Shown here one piece after another: positions 1-7,299 of a stretch of 64,000 nt of DNA. A program made the position numbers and the translations under genes. The stretch covers positions 1 to 64,000 of the forward strand of contig NZ_MDVX01000009.1 of NCBI RefSeq assembly GCF_001719615.1, read 5' to 3'. Source of the DNA: Neptunicoccus sediminis. GTDB lineage: Bacteria; Pseudomonadota; Alphaproteobacteria; Rhodobacterales; Rhodobacteraceae. Below the pieces are notes generated by a model. The model ran no database searches, was not told where the DNA came from, and saw nothing but the letters and a program-made list of their open reading frames with translations. Every line of letters begins with the position of its first letter. Positions within the stretch are counted from its first letter, which is position 1.

Positions 1-22
1 GATCTCCAAAGACCGAGCCACC

Positions 23-1135
23 ATGGACCCCGCCCCCCCAGCACCAGCCGAACACCGCTTTCCCTGCCACACCTGCGGCGCTGACATGCGGTTCGCGCCC
101 GGCAGTGGACAGCTGATCTGCGACCACTGCGGCGCAACAGAGGAAATCACTCCGCCACAGACGCGGGCTGTGATCAGGGAACAGGACTTCCAACAGGCTT
201 TGCGCGCCCAACTGCCCGCCGCCGAAACCGAGGAAATCCGCACGGTCACATGTGAAAACTGCGGCGCACGGATAGAGTTCGACGATAAGACCCACGCCTC
301 CGAATGCCCCTTCTGCGCGACGCCGATCGTCACGGATACAGGCGCACAACGCCAGATCAAACCCCGCGCGCTGGTGCCCTTCGCCCTGACCGAGCCACAG
401 GCACGGGAACGCATGACCGAATGGCTCGGCTCTTTGTGGTTTGCGCCAAACGGCTTGCAGGAATACGCCCGCAAAGGCCGCGCGATGCAGGGAATATATA
501 TTCCTTACTGGACCTATGACGCTGACACCCGATCAAACTACAGTGGGGCCCGTGGAGACATTTATTATGTGACCCAGCGGGTGCAGGTGCAGCGCAACGG
601 CAAGATGGTGACGGAAACGCGGCAGGTTCCCAAAACCCGCTGGACGCCCACTTCGGGTCGGGTAGCCCGTTTCTTTGACGATGTCCTGGTGCTCGGCTCC
701 AGATCCCTGCCCAAAACCTATACAGATGCGCTGGCGCCGTGGGACCTGTCCGAACTCGCGCCCTACGACCCCCAGTTCCTCGCCGGTTTTCGCGCAGAAA
801 GCTACACCGTCACGCTGGACGAGGGCTATGCAGAGGCCCGCAGCTATATGGACCGCATGATCTTGCGGGATGTGAAATTCGACATCGGCGGCGACAAACA
901 ACGGGTGACGCGGGTGGACACCGCGGTCAGTGACGTGACCTTCAAACATATCCTGCTGCCGGTGTGGATGGCCGCCTATAAATACCGCGGCAACACCTAC
1001 CGGTTCGTAGTGAACGGGCAAACCGGAACCGTGCGCGGAGAGCGGCCCTATTCCAAAGTGAAGATTGCCATTGCCGTAATCATCGGGCTGATCATCGCGG
1101 CAGTTGCGGGTGCCTATTTCGCGGCGAACGGCTGA
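23..1135 (+). CDS. Zinc-ribbon protein with C-terminal membrane anchor
   Basis: The 370-residue protein has two four-cysteine zinc-ribbon-like clusters at its N terminus (C15/C18/C33/C36 and C77/C80/C95/C98), a long middle region without a motif I recognise, and one hydrophobic segment at about residues 346-367 that ends the protein. Similar proteins are often annotated as TFIIB-type zinc-finger or PriA-like proteins, but no helicase motif is visible here. It is probably a membrane-tethered, zinc-binding protein with the bulk on one side of the membrane. The rhomboid gene follows after 3 bases on the same strand, so the two are probably co-transcribed. The frame stays open to the window edge, so the true start could lie further upstream. 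Function is unknown. Confidence 0.8.
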   Translation: MDPAPPAPAEHRFPCHTCGADMRFAPGSGQLICDHCGATEEITPPQTRAVIREQDFQQALRAQLPAAETEEIRTVTCENCGARIEFDDKTHASECPFCATPIVTDTGAQRQIKPRALVPFALTEPQARERMTEWLGSLWFAPNGLQEYARKGRAMQGIYIPYWTYDADTRSNYSGARGDIYYVTQRVQVQRNGKMVTETRQVPKTRWTPTSGRVARFFDDVLVLGSRSLPKTYTDALAPWDLSELAPYDPQFLAGFRAESYTVTLDEGYAEARSYMDRMILRDVKFDIGGDKQRVTRVDTAVSDVTFKHILLPVWMAAYKYRGNTYRFVVNGQTGTVRGERPYSKVKIAIAVIIGLIIAAVAGAYFAANG

Positions 1136-1138
1136 TCC

Positions 1139-1891
1139 ATGTTTCCAATCCGCGATCACAACCCCTCCCGCCGCACGCCATTTGTCACCTATCTTCTTCT
1201 GGCCACAAATATCCTGATCTTCCTCGCCTATTATCCTGCGGCCAGTGGTAATGAATATGCGCTTGCAGCGGTCTGGCAGGATTGGGCCACGATCCCGCGC
1301 AATGTCAGTGCGGGGGCAGATCTGCATACGATCTTTACCTCTATGTTCCTGCACGGCGGCTGGATGCATCTGGCGGGGAATATGCTGTTCCTGTGGATCT
1401 TCGGGGACAATATGGAAGACGCGTTCGGACATTTGAAGTTTCTGGGATTTTATGTGCTTTGCGGGGTGGCGGCGGATCTTTTGCAGGTCATGGCCGATCC
1501 CTTTTCGCCGGTTCCCGTCGTTGGCGCCTCCGGTGCGATTGCCGGAGTGCTGGGCGGATACCTGCTGCTTTACCCGCGCGCACGCGTTGACGTCGTGGTC
1601 ATCTTCATCATTTTCTTCAAAACCTTTGCGCTACGTGCATGGATCGTGCTGGGCGTGTGGTTGGGGCTACAGCTGTTTGGCGGATTTGCAACACCCACCG
1701 ACGGGGGCGGCGTGGCTTATTGGGCGCATGTGGGGGGCTTTGTTGCGGGCATCCTGCTGAGCCTGCCCTACTGGCTGTCACGGGGCGGTCTGCGCTTCTG
1801 GAGCGTGACCGAAGGCCATCCACCCCATCCCCCGACCGACACACCGCTGGTCCGCTCCCGCGTGCCGGTTGTACGCCGCAAAAGGCGCTGA
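1139..1891 (+). CDS. Rhomboid family intramembrane serine protease
   Basis: The 250-residue polytopic membrane protein carries the rhomboid signatures: an HxxxN motif (H77, N81) in the second membrane segment, the nucleophile motif GASG with S131, and the partner histidine H197 in the sequence WAHVGG. Rhomboids cut single-pass membrane proteins inside the bilayer with a Ser-His dyad. The soluble C-terminal tail is basic and rich in arginine. The gene starts 3 bases after the zinc-ribbon gene and is followed by a terminator, which suggests a two-gene operon. The substrate is unknown; the membrane-anchored neighbour is one candidate by context only. Confidence 0.93.
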   Translation: MFPIRDHNPSRRTPFVTYLLLATNILIFLAYYPAASGNEYALAAVWQDWATIPRNVSAGADLHTIFTSMFLHGGWMHLAGNMLFLWIFGDNMEDAFGHLKFLGFYVLCGVAADLLQVMADPFSPVPVVGASGAIAGVLGGYLLLYPRARVDVVVIFIIFFKTFALRAWIVLGVWLGLQLFGGFATPTDGGGVAYWAHVGGFVAGILLSLPYWLSRGGLRFWSVTEGHPPHPPTDTPLVRSRVPVVRRKRR

Positions 1892-1985
1892 CAGGTTCCG
1901 CCGGAGATCCCCTTCACAACCTACTGAACAAACCGGCCACCAGCGCGGTCTGTCGAAGACTTGGAAACGGTCGGACACGAAAAAA

Positions 1986-2012
1986 CGCCCCGCGGGTTGC
2001 GGGGCGTTTTTT
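1986..2012. terminator. Bidirectional Rho-independent terminator
   Basis: An 8-bp GC-rich stem (CGCCCCGC/GCGGGGCG) with a 5-base loop is flanked by A5 on the left and T6 on the right. It lies between the convergent rhomboid gene and the small gene at 2043-2354 and can end transcription from both sides. Confidence 0.9.
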
Positions 2013-2042
2013 AATAAAGTCAAAAGCTTACGCTAGGTCAGC

Positions 2043-2354
2043 TTAGGCTGCTTTTGCAGCCTGCTGGCGCTCGCTTTCTTCACGGCTCAGCGCGACAGAG
2101 GTGCGCACACCACGGTCCACGAACTCCATCATGCCTTTGACGCAGCGCTCTGTCGGTTCGATACCGGCGCACATCAGCACCTCACGGCCATCGCGAGAGC
2201 GGGCCCAACGGGCGATGGAATCCACGCCGTTTCCGTATTTCTTGTCATCCGCAATGGCATCATCCAGAGCAGCGAGAACGACCGCAGCGAAAAGCTTCTG
2301 AGAGCGTTTTCCCTGATCGTTATTTATAGCAGTTTCATCAACGTAATCGAACAT
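2043..2354 (-). CDS. Small conserved protein, resembles DUF6280 family
   Basis: This 103-residue soluble, charged protein has no signal peptide or membrane segment. From memory it resembles a small family found mainly in Rhodobacteraceae and annotated DUF6280, with a central run like [25 protein letters not shown] codon directly precedes the chosen ATG; the AGAGGA ribosome-binding site is better spaced for the ATG at 2354. The gene is alone, ends at the shared terminator at 1986-2012, and is divergent from efp. Its function is unknown. Confidence 0.8.
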   Translation of the reverse strand: MFDYVDETAINNDQGKRSQKLFAAVVLAALDDAIADDKKYGNGVDSIARWARSRDGREVLMCAGIEPTERCVKGMMEFVDRGVRTSVALSREESERQQAAKAA

Positions 2355-2575
2355 CACGTCCTCTTTACTTTTTAGTTTTACCGGCTGTTACCGCAATATG
2401 GCGTTTCTGTGACGATTCGATAGGCCCGCAAACGCAAGAGAGCCATGCAGCGGACACATACCTTATTCTGTGTCCCTTATCGCAGCCGCCAAGGCCGTAC
2501 TGCGGGTTGAATTGCGCATTGGCACAATATATAGGCTTGAGGGTCCAAAAATCAACCGCGCAAAGGGTAAAATGC

Positions 2576-3139
2576 ATGCCAAAAATCAATGGCAACGAGA
2601 TCAAACCGGGAAATATCCTGGAACATAACGCCGGTCTGTGGATCGCGGTCAAAGTGGATCACGTGAAACCCGGCAAGGGTGGCGCCTTTGCACAGGTGGA
2701 AATGAAGAACCTGCGTAACGGCTCCAAACTGAACGAGCGGTTCCGCTCTGCCGATAAGGTTGAGAAGGTCCGGCTTGATCAGAAAGACCAGCAGTTCCTC
2801 TACGAGACGGACGGGATGCTGGTGTTCATGGACATGGAAACCTACGAGCAGATCGAACTGCCCGCCGATATTCTGGGCGACCGCCGCCCCTTCCTGCAGG
2901 ACGGGATGACAATCCAGATCGAATATTACGAAGCGGAAGCAATTTCGGCAGCCCTGCCCCAGAAAGTGACCTGCACCGTGGTCGAGACAGAGCCTGCGGT
3001 TAAGGGTCAGACAGCGGCCAATAGCTTTAAGCCGGCGGTGCTGGACAATGGCGTGCGGGTCATGGTGCCCCCCTTTGTGGGACAGGACGAAGCCATCGTG
3101 GTGAACACCGAAACCATGGAATACGCCGAGCGGGCCTGA
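2576..3139 (+). CDS. efp: Elongation factor P
   Basis: The 187-residue protein matches the three-domain EF-P architecture: an N-terminal KOW-like domain followed by two OB-type domains. EF-P enters the ribosomal E site and rescues stalling at polyproline stretches. The tip loop reads KPGKGGAF, with K34 at the position that is post-translationally modified in lysine-type EF-Ps. The start at 2576 is chosen because [12 protein letters not shown] is the family N terminus and AAGGG lies about 10 bases upstream; the frame extends further upstream but that part does not resemble the family. A structured region with a strong terminator follows at 3234-3386. Confidence 0.96.
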   Translation: MPKINGNEIKPGNILEHNAGLWIAVKVDHVKPGKGGAFAQVEMKNLRNGSKLNERFRSADKVEKVRLDQKDQQFLYETDGMLVFMDMETYEQIELPADILGDRRPFLQDGMTIQIEYYEAEAISAALPQKVTCTVVETEPAVKGQTAANSFKPAVLDNGVRVMVPPFVGQDEAIVVNTETMEYAERA

Positions 3140-3273
3140 TCACAGGGAAACATCGGGATTCTGCAATTTTTAGTAGAGTACAGGGTCCGGAATTCGGGTG
3201 TTTGTCGAATAACTGCTTGTAAAACCGGAGTAACGTCAAAAACTTCGCCGGTTTTTGACGAACTATTCACGGG

Positions 3274-3291
3274 ATAGTTAACAAGATTTAA
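3274..3291 (+). repeat. 18-bp repeat, copy 1
   Basis: ATAGTTAACAAGATTTAA occurs here and again exactly at 41833-41850. Here it spans the second stem and part of the long-range stem of the structured region after efp. Confidence 0.5.
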
Positions 3292-3350
3292 GTTACCTTA
3301 GGTTAACGACGCGGTGTCGTTATATTTAAGCACCTAAATCTTTTCAAAGG

Positions 3351-3386
3351 ATAGGGGCGGCTCTCCCGGAGCTGCCCCTATTCTTT
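3351..3386 (+). terminator. Rho-independent terminator
   Basis: A 13-bp stem with one G-T wobble (3351-3363 with 3369-3381), loop TCCCG, is followed by TCTTTT. The T-rich tail exists only on the plus strand, so it ends a plus-strand transcript: efp or the candidate RNA upstream. It lies about 210 bases after the efp stop codon. Confidence 0.85.
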
Positions 3387-3446
3387 TGAAGATTGCCCGA
3401 AATGGGACCCTAGTCTGTGACCGTCCTGAAACGGACGCTGCAAACG

Positions 3447-3470
3447 AAAAAAGCCACGACGGATCGCGGC
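3447..3470 (-). terminator. Terminator of rpmG
   Basis: Read on the minus strand, a 7-bp stem (GCCGCGA with TCGTGGC, one wobble) and a 4-base loop precede a run of T residues (the A run at 3447-3452 on the plus strand). It lies about 30 bases after the rpmG stop codon. Confidence 0.75.
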
Positions 3471-3498
3471 TTTTTCAAAAAAGAAAGGATTGGATCAA

Positions 3499-3666
3499 TT
3501 ACTTGATCTTGCCTTCTTTATACTCGACGTGCTTGCGCGCGACGGGGTCATATTTCTTCACGACCATTTTCTCAGTCATAGTGCGCGAATTTTTCTTGGT
3601 CACGTAGAAGTGGCCGGTGTCCGCTGTGGAATTCAGGCGGATTTTGATCGTGGTTGGCTTAGCCAT
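3499..3666 (-). CDS. rpmG: 50S ribosomal protein L33
   Basis: The 55-residue basic protein starts [11 protein letters not shown] and matches L33 over its whole length. It contains no cysteine, so it is the zinc-independent form of L33. The start at 3666 is supported by GAGGAGA about 7 bases upstream, whereas an upstream open extension of 29 codons does not resemble the family. The gene stands alone and ends at its own terminator. Confidence 0.96.
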   Translation of the reverse strand: MAKPTTIKIRLNSTADTGHFYVTKKNSRTMTEKMVVKKYDPVARKHVEYKEGKIK

Positions 3667-3986
3667 CTGATATCTCCTCGGCAGGCAGCGCTGCGAAATC
3701 TCGAATTGGCGTTCTACACCACTCCTGCCCCCTGTCAACCCAATCGGGGGCAACTTGAACAGGGAAATCCGGTTTTCTGCGTTGGGACGTAAAAATAACC
3801 GGAATTGGCAGCTGTTCCAGCCCGTTTTCAGCGCCGAGGGACTGTGCGAGGGCGGTTTGGTTTTCAGATACTCTATCGGGCGGGGGCGATGGTGGCGGGA
3901 GACAGATTCGGATATTTAAGAGCCAGAAGAAGGCGTGTGCCGGGGCAAGAAACGCTCTGGTCCCAAGGGATCAGAGCGTTCGGTAT
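3667..3986. other. Intergenic region between rpmG and mrp
   Basis: About 320 bases hold the upstream region of rpmG, the mrp terminator, and otherwise nothing I can support. A short open frame at 3805-3990 lacks a ribosome-binding site, has a low-complexity basic product and runs into the mrp terminator, so it is not called. Confidence 0.5.
3951..3980 (-). terminator. Terminator of mrp
   Basis: A long interrupted stem (AACGCTCTG on one arm, CAGAGCGTT on the other, with an inner TCCC/GGGA pairing) lies just downstream of mrp. The minus-strand product ends in TTTCTT. Confidence 0.75.
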
Positions 3987-5066
3987 TTAAGCCATTCCAC
4001 CGGCCACCAGACGGGCCGAGATTTTTGCATAGGCTTCTGCGTGGGGCGAATCCGTGGCGGCGATTGGCGTTCCACCATCCCCCGCAAGCCGGATGTCGAT
4101 GTTCAGCGGGATCTCTCCAAGAAAGGGCAGACCAAGGCGTTCGGCCTCGGATGCGGCACCGCCATGACCGAAGAGGTGTTCCTCATGGCCGCAGTTCGGG
4201 CAGATATAAGTGGACATGTTTTCAATCATGCCGAGCACGGGCGTTTTGGTCTTTTCAAACATGTTGAGCGCCTTGCGTGCATCCAGCAGCGCCACGTCCT
4301 GCGGGGTAGAGACCACAATCGCCCCTGTCACCTTGGCCTTTTGCGCCAGTGTCAGTTGCACATCCCCTGTGCCGGGCGGAAGATCGACGATCAGCACATC
4401 CAGTTCGCCCCATTCCACCTGCCCCAGCATCTGTTGCAGCGCCCCCATCAACATCGGTCCGCGCCAGACCACGGCCTGATCTTCTTCCAGCATCAGGCCG
4501 ATGGACATGATGGTTACGCCGTGGTTCTTCAACGGGATGATGGTTTTCCCGTCAGGCGAGCTTGGCCGTTTGTTCACCCCCATCATACGGGGCTGGGAGG
4601 GGCCGTAGATATCCGCATCCAGCAGCCCCACACGCCGCCCCTGCCGCGCCAGCGCCACGGCGAGGTTACTGGAGACTGTGGATTTGCCAACGCCGCCCTT
4701 GCCCGATGCAATGGCCAGTATCCGGTCCACCCCTGCCACCGGCGCCTGATCCGCGCTTGGCTTGGGATGGCCACCGATTTTAAGCTGTGGTGGTTCTTTT
4801 GACTGGGGGGAAGATTGCGCCGGACCGTGGGCTGTGAGCAGCACGGACGCTTTATCGACGCCATCAAGCCCCGCTACGATCTTTTCCGCCGCCTGACGCA
4901 AGGGTTCCATCGTGGGGCCCAGTTCCGGGGGCACCTCCAGCACGAAACGGACGGTATTGCCCTCAATCGCAAGCGCACGCACATAATCGGCGCTGACAAC
5001 ATCGCGCCCGTCCTGAAGTTTCAGGGTCTTCAACGCGTCGAGAATTTCTGCTTGTGTCGCGGCCAT
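3987..5066 (-). CDS. mrp: Mrp/ApbC family Fe-S cluster carrier ATPase
   Basis: The 359-residue P-loop protein has an N-terminal MIP18-like (DUF59) domain (about 1-90), a deviant Walker A motif GKGGVGKST at 122-130, and a CxxC pair (C289, C292) that binds a bridging [4Fe-4S] cluster in this family. ApbC/Mrp proteins assemble and hand over Fe-S clusters to cytosolic apo-enzymes. The start at 5066 is preferred over the longer open frame because AGAGGAA lies 9 bases upstream and the family N terminus begins here. The gene is divergent from the ABC permease gene at 5176. Confidence 0.93.
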   Translation of the reverse strand: MAATQAEILDALKTLKLQDGRDVVSADYVRALAIEGNTVRFVLEVPPELGPTMEPLRQAAEKIVAGLDGVDKASVLLTAHGPAQSSPQSKEPPQLKIGGHPKPSADQAPVAGVDRILAIASGKGGVGKSTVSSNLAVALARQGRRVGLLDADIYGPSQPRMMGVNKRPSSPDGKTIIPLKNHGVTIMSIGLMLEEDQAVVWRGPMLMGALQQMLGQVEWGELDVLIVDLPPGTGDVQLTLAQKAKVTGAIVVSTPQDVALLDARKALNMFEKTKTPVLGMIENMSTYICPNCGHEEHLFGHGGAASEAERLGLPFLGEIPLNIDIRLAGDGGTPIAATDSPHAEAYAKISARLVAGGMA

Positions 5067-5175
5067 GGTGCTATTCCTCTGTTCTGCGGTTGCGCTCTTG
5101 CGCCATTCGACCTTAACTTGTCCATCACAGGCAAAAGGGCAAGAGGCATCCGTTAAAAGCGGTGTTTGAAACGGC

Positions 5176-5877
5176 ATGGATATACTTTCTACCGCAGTGT
5201 CGTTGATTCTCTCCGCGGACCGCGACCTGTTTGCAATTATCACCCTGTCCTTGCAGGTCAGCCTGACCGCCACACTGATTGCCTCGCTGGTCGCCATTCC
5301 TGCCGGAGCCGCGCTGGCGATCCTGCGGTTTCCGGGCCGTCGGCTGTTGCTGGTGGTCGCGACCGCGTTTATGGCACTGCCCCCTGTGGTTGTGGGGCTG
5401 GCTGTCTATCTGCTGTTGTCCCGTTCCGGTCCGCTGGGGCCGCTTGGCCTGTTGTTCACGCCGTCAGCTATGATCATCGCCCAGAGCATTCTGATCCTTC
5501 CGATTGTTCTGTCCCTGACCCATCAGGCGGTGGAGCCTTTGCTGCGGGATTACGACAAGCTGTTCACCGCCCTTGATACGCCCCGCTCCTTGCAGGTTCG
5601 CACGTTGATCTGGGATGCCCGTTTTGCCGTGGCTGTGGCGGTGCTGGCCGGTTTCGGGCGGGCGTTGGCCGAGGTCGGCGCGGTGATCATTGTCGGCGGA
5701 AATATCAACGGTCTGACCCGCGTGATGACCACGACGATTGCGCTGGAGACCTCTAAGGGGAACCTTACGCTGGCGCTGGCGCTTGGGCTGGTGCTGATTA
5801 CCATCGCTTTTGGCATCAACCTGTTGATCCACGCGGTTGCCCGTCGGGGTGAGGTCTATCAGATGGTGCGCAAATGA
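5176..5877 (+). CDS. tupB: ABC transporter permease, tungstate (Tup) type
   Basis: The 233-residue polytopic membrane protein has the binding-protein-dependent permease pattern, with the EAA-like loop around the sequence [12 protein letters not shown] in the C-terminal half, where it contacts the ATPase. Short permeases of this shape belong to the tungstate/molybdate TupB group. The last four bases overlap the ATPase start (ATGA), so the two are translationally coupled. The usual periplasmic binding-protein gene tupA is not next to it, which leaves the substrate assignment tentative. Confidence 0.75.
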   Translation: MDILSTAVSLILSADRDLFAIITLSLQVSLTATLIASLVAIPAGAALAILRFPGRRLLLVVATAFMALPPVVVGLAVYLLLSRSGPLGPLGLLFTPSAMIIAQSILILPIVLSLTHQAVEPLLRDYDKLFTALDTPRSLQVRTLIWDARFAVAVAVLAGFGRALAEVGAVIIVGGNINGLTRVMTTTIALETSKGNLTLALALGLVLITIAFGINLLIHAVARRGEVYQMVRK

Positions 5878-6575
5878 TCCGGCTTCAGATTGATCAGGCG
5901 AGCCTCAGCTTTAAGGGCACGCGCAGGTTGGGACCGCTTGATCTGGACCTGACGCTTGCGGGGATTACGGCGGTGCTCGGGCCGAACGGTGCGGGGAAAT
6001 CCCTGTTCCTGTCGCTGTGTCATGGCACCTTGCTGCCGGATCGCGGAACAGTGCGATGGCAGGGACAGCCCGCAAGGGACAGTCGGACGTACAGGGGCGT
6101 GATGTTGCAATCCCCTGTGGTGCTGCGCCGGTCGGTTGCGAGGAACATTGAGTTCGCCTTGCAGTCCCGCGGCCTGCCCCGCAAGGCAAGGCAGGAACGG
6201 GTTGAACAGGCGTTACTGCGGGCACGGCTGGAAGATCGCGCCCATGCCCCTGCCGCCACCCTGTCAGGGGGGGAACTGCGCCGGATGAGCTTTGCCCGCG
6301 CGCTTGTTACCCATCCCCGCGCCCTGCTGCTGGACGAGCCTTTTGCCGGGCTTGATCCTGCGGCCAGTCAGGTGATGGAAGCGATGATCATAGAGGCTGC
6401 AGCCACTACGCCGGTTCTGCTGTCCAATCACGATCTGGTCCAGACCCGCCGCATAGCCCGTCAGGTTCTGTTCTTTTCCAAGGGGCAAATGCTGGAGCAG
6501 GCAGAGACCGCTGGGTTTTTCACAGCGCCGCGATGCAGTGCGGCGAAGGCCTTTTTACAGAGCCAGTTGCTCTGA
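5874..6575 (+). CDS. tupC: ABC transporter ATP-binding protein, tungstate (Tup) type
   Basis: The 233-residue ATPase has all expected motifs: Walker A GPNGAGKS (36-43), Q-loop Q79, signature LSGGE (130-134), Walker B LLLDEP (151-156) and H-loop H186. It powers import through the permease encoded by the overlapping upstream gene. The start ATG lies inside the permease stop codon context. The substrate is inferred only from the permease; molybdate or another oxyanion is possible. Confidence 0.8.
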   Translation: MIRLQIDQASLSFKGTRRLGPLDLDLTLAGITAVLGPNGAGKSLFLSLCHGTLLPDRGTVRWQGQPARDSRTYRGVMLQSPVVLRRSVARNIEFALQSRGLPRKARQERVEQALLRARLEDRAHAPAATLSGGELRRMSFARALVTHPRALLLDEPFAGLDPAASQVMEAMIIEAAATTPVLLSNHDLVQTRRIARQVLFFSKGQMLEQAETAGFFTAPRCSAAKAFLQSQLL

Positions 6576-6605
6576 TCCTGCGGCCCTAGCATGCCTGTAA
6601 AACAG

Positions 6606-6650
6606 CTATGCGAAATCTGCATAGCGGGGTTGATTAAACGGGTCTTTCCC
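6606..6650 (+). repeat. Repeat element copy 1 (hairpin + AGCGGGRTTGA)
   Basis: A small hairpin (CTATGC/GCATAG at 6606-6611/6619-6624) continues into GCATAGCGGGGTTGA (6619-6633) and a GGTCTT motif. A second copy with the same layout lies at 6876-6917, just before the DUF1127 gene. This copy stands in front of the CCTCCC hairpins. The paired arms 6626-6634 and 6659-6667 (GGGGTTGAT/ATCAACCCC) can form a further stem. It may be a shared promoter or leader element. Confidence 0.45.
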
Positions 6651-6689
6651 TTTGGCGGATCAACCCCTAGATAAGCCTCAACGCTTCGG

Positions 6690-6742
6690 TGATCTTTGAA
6701 AACTTGCAGTTCCTCCCAATCCACGCAAGTGGGCAGTTTTTA
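6690..6742 (+). ncRNA. Candidate CcsR/cuckoo-like sRNA hairpin 1
   Basis: A hairpin can form either by ACTTGC/GCAAGT (6702-6707/6725-6730) or by a longer pairing of AAAACT and GC with GC and AGTTTT (6699-6707/6733-6740). Either way TTCCTCCC (6710-6717) is in the loop, and TTTTT follows. Loop-exposed CCUCCC motifs are typical of the alphaproteobacterial CcsR/cuckoo sRNA family, which in Rhodobacter is linked to a DUF1127 gene as here. Confidence 0.5.
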
Positions 6743-6757
6743 CAAAGTTACCAAGCT

Positions 6758-6862
6758 GTCAGCCGGTATCGGCTGAACCAACGGATCGCCTTTTTCCTCC
6801 CTGTTGGGGCGATCCGAAGAATAACGGCGGTGCGCCCTCCCTCGCACCGCCGTTTATTTTTT
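6758..6862 (+). ncRNA. Candidate CcsR/cuckoo-like sRNA, two CCTCCC hairpins
   Basis: Three hairpins follow one another: CAGCCG/CGGCTG with a GTAT loop (6760-6775); CGGATCGCC/GGCGATCCG (6782-6790/6808-6816) with CCTCCC at 6796-6801 in the loop; and AACGGCGGTGCG/CGCACCGCCGTT (6823-6834/6843-6854) with loop CCCTCCCT, followed by TATTTTTT as a terminator. Two perfect stems presenting the anti-Shine-Dalgarno-like CCUCCC match the cuckoo/CcsR design known from Rhodobacter and rhizobia. They lie upstream of, not downstream of, the DUF1127 gene. Confidence 0.65.
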
Positions 6863-6875
6863 GAAAACGACATCC

Positions 6876-6917
6876 ATGCGTTTAACGCATAGCGGGATTG
6901 ACCAAATGCGGTCTTCT
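6876..6917 (+). repeat. Repeat element copy 2, upstream of DUF1127 gene
   Basis: ATGCG/CGCAT hairpin (6876-6890) leads into GCATAGCGGGATTGA (6887-6901) and GGTCTTC. It is the second copy of the element at 6606-6650 and ends about 75 bases before the DUF1127 start codon, so it probably belongs to the leader or promoter region of that gene. Confidence 0.45.
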
Positions 6918-6992
6918 CCGAGGGACCTAAATGACTAGGTTCTGTTCAAGAACATGAAACGATAGACACACAACGCCGGAAAGGATCTTCCA

Positions 6993-7208
6993 ATGGCTTC
7001 GATCACTACGAACACAAACACACGTGACTCATTCTTCGCAAACCTGCGCGCCTCTGTTGCAGACGCTTTCCACGCGGCTGTGCAAATGCGTCAGTACCGC
7101 GCAACAGTTACCCAATTGTCCGCTCTGTCCACACGTGAGTTGGAAGACCTGGGCATTTCCCGTTCCGAAATCAAATCGGTTTCCCGCACTGCGGTTTACG
7201 GCGTATAA
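6993..7208 (+). CDS. DUF1127 domain-containing small protein
   Basis: The 71-residue protein ends with the DUF1127 pattern LSALSTRELEDLGISRSEI, an arginine-binding-type small alphaproteobacterial domain. In Rhodobacter sphaeroides a DUF1127 protein (CcaF1) is an RNA-binding regulator of CcsR sRNA processing, and CCTCCC-loop hairpins like those sRNAs lie just upstream here. AAGGA precedes the start by 8 bases. A terminator follows, so the gene is likely monocistronic or co-transcribed with the upstream RNAs. The precise role in this organism is inferred. Confidence 0.88.
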   Translation: MASITTNTNTRDSFFANLRASVADAFHAAVQMRQYRATVTQLSALSTRELEDLGISRSEIKSVSRTAVYGV

Positions 7209-7232
7209 ATTCCGTCCCCTCGGGGATAAGTC

Positions 7233-7269
7233 AAAAAAGGCGCTGCGGTTTCCCGCTGCGCCTTTTTTT
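7233..7269. terminator. Bidirectional terminator
   Basis: AAAAAAGGCGC-T-GCGG pairs with CCGC-T-GCGCCTTTTTTT, leaving one T-T mismatch. It lies between the convergent DUF1127 and uvrD genes, with a T run on both strands. Confidence 0.85.
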
Positions 7270-7299
7270 AAGTCCGACGACAATTCCCATTCGCAAGCC

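Larger units (their letters stand above)
3234..3386 (+). ncRNA. Candidate structured RNA or efp 3' UTR
   Basis: Four perfect or nearly perfect stems occur in 150 bases of non-coding DNA: a 10-bp stem at 3234-3243/3251-3260, a 6-bp stem immediately after it at 3261-3266/3274-3279, a 7-bp stem at 3304-3310/3316-3322 enclosed by a longer-range pairing 3283-3290/3335-3342, and a final terminator stem at 3351-3381. This density suggests an RNA made from the plus strand, either an independent small RNA or the processed end of the efp transcript. I recognise no known RNA family, and no promoter is obvious. Confidence 0.45.

Noticed and set aside
3277-3291. CtrA binding site (TTAA-N7-TTAA)
   Set aside because: The two TTAA halves are separated by 6, not 7, bases here and at 41836-41850, so it does not fit the consensus.
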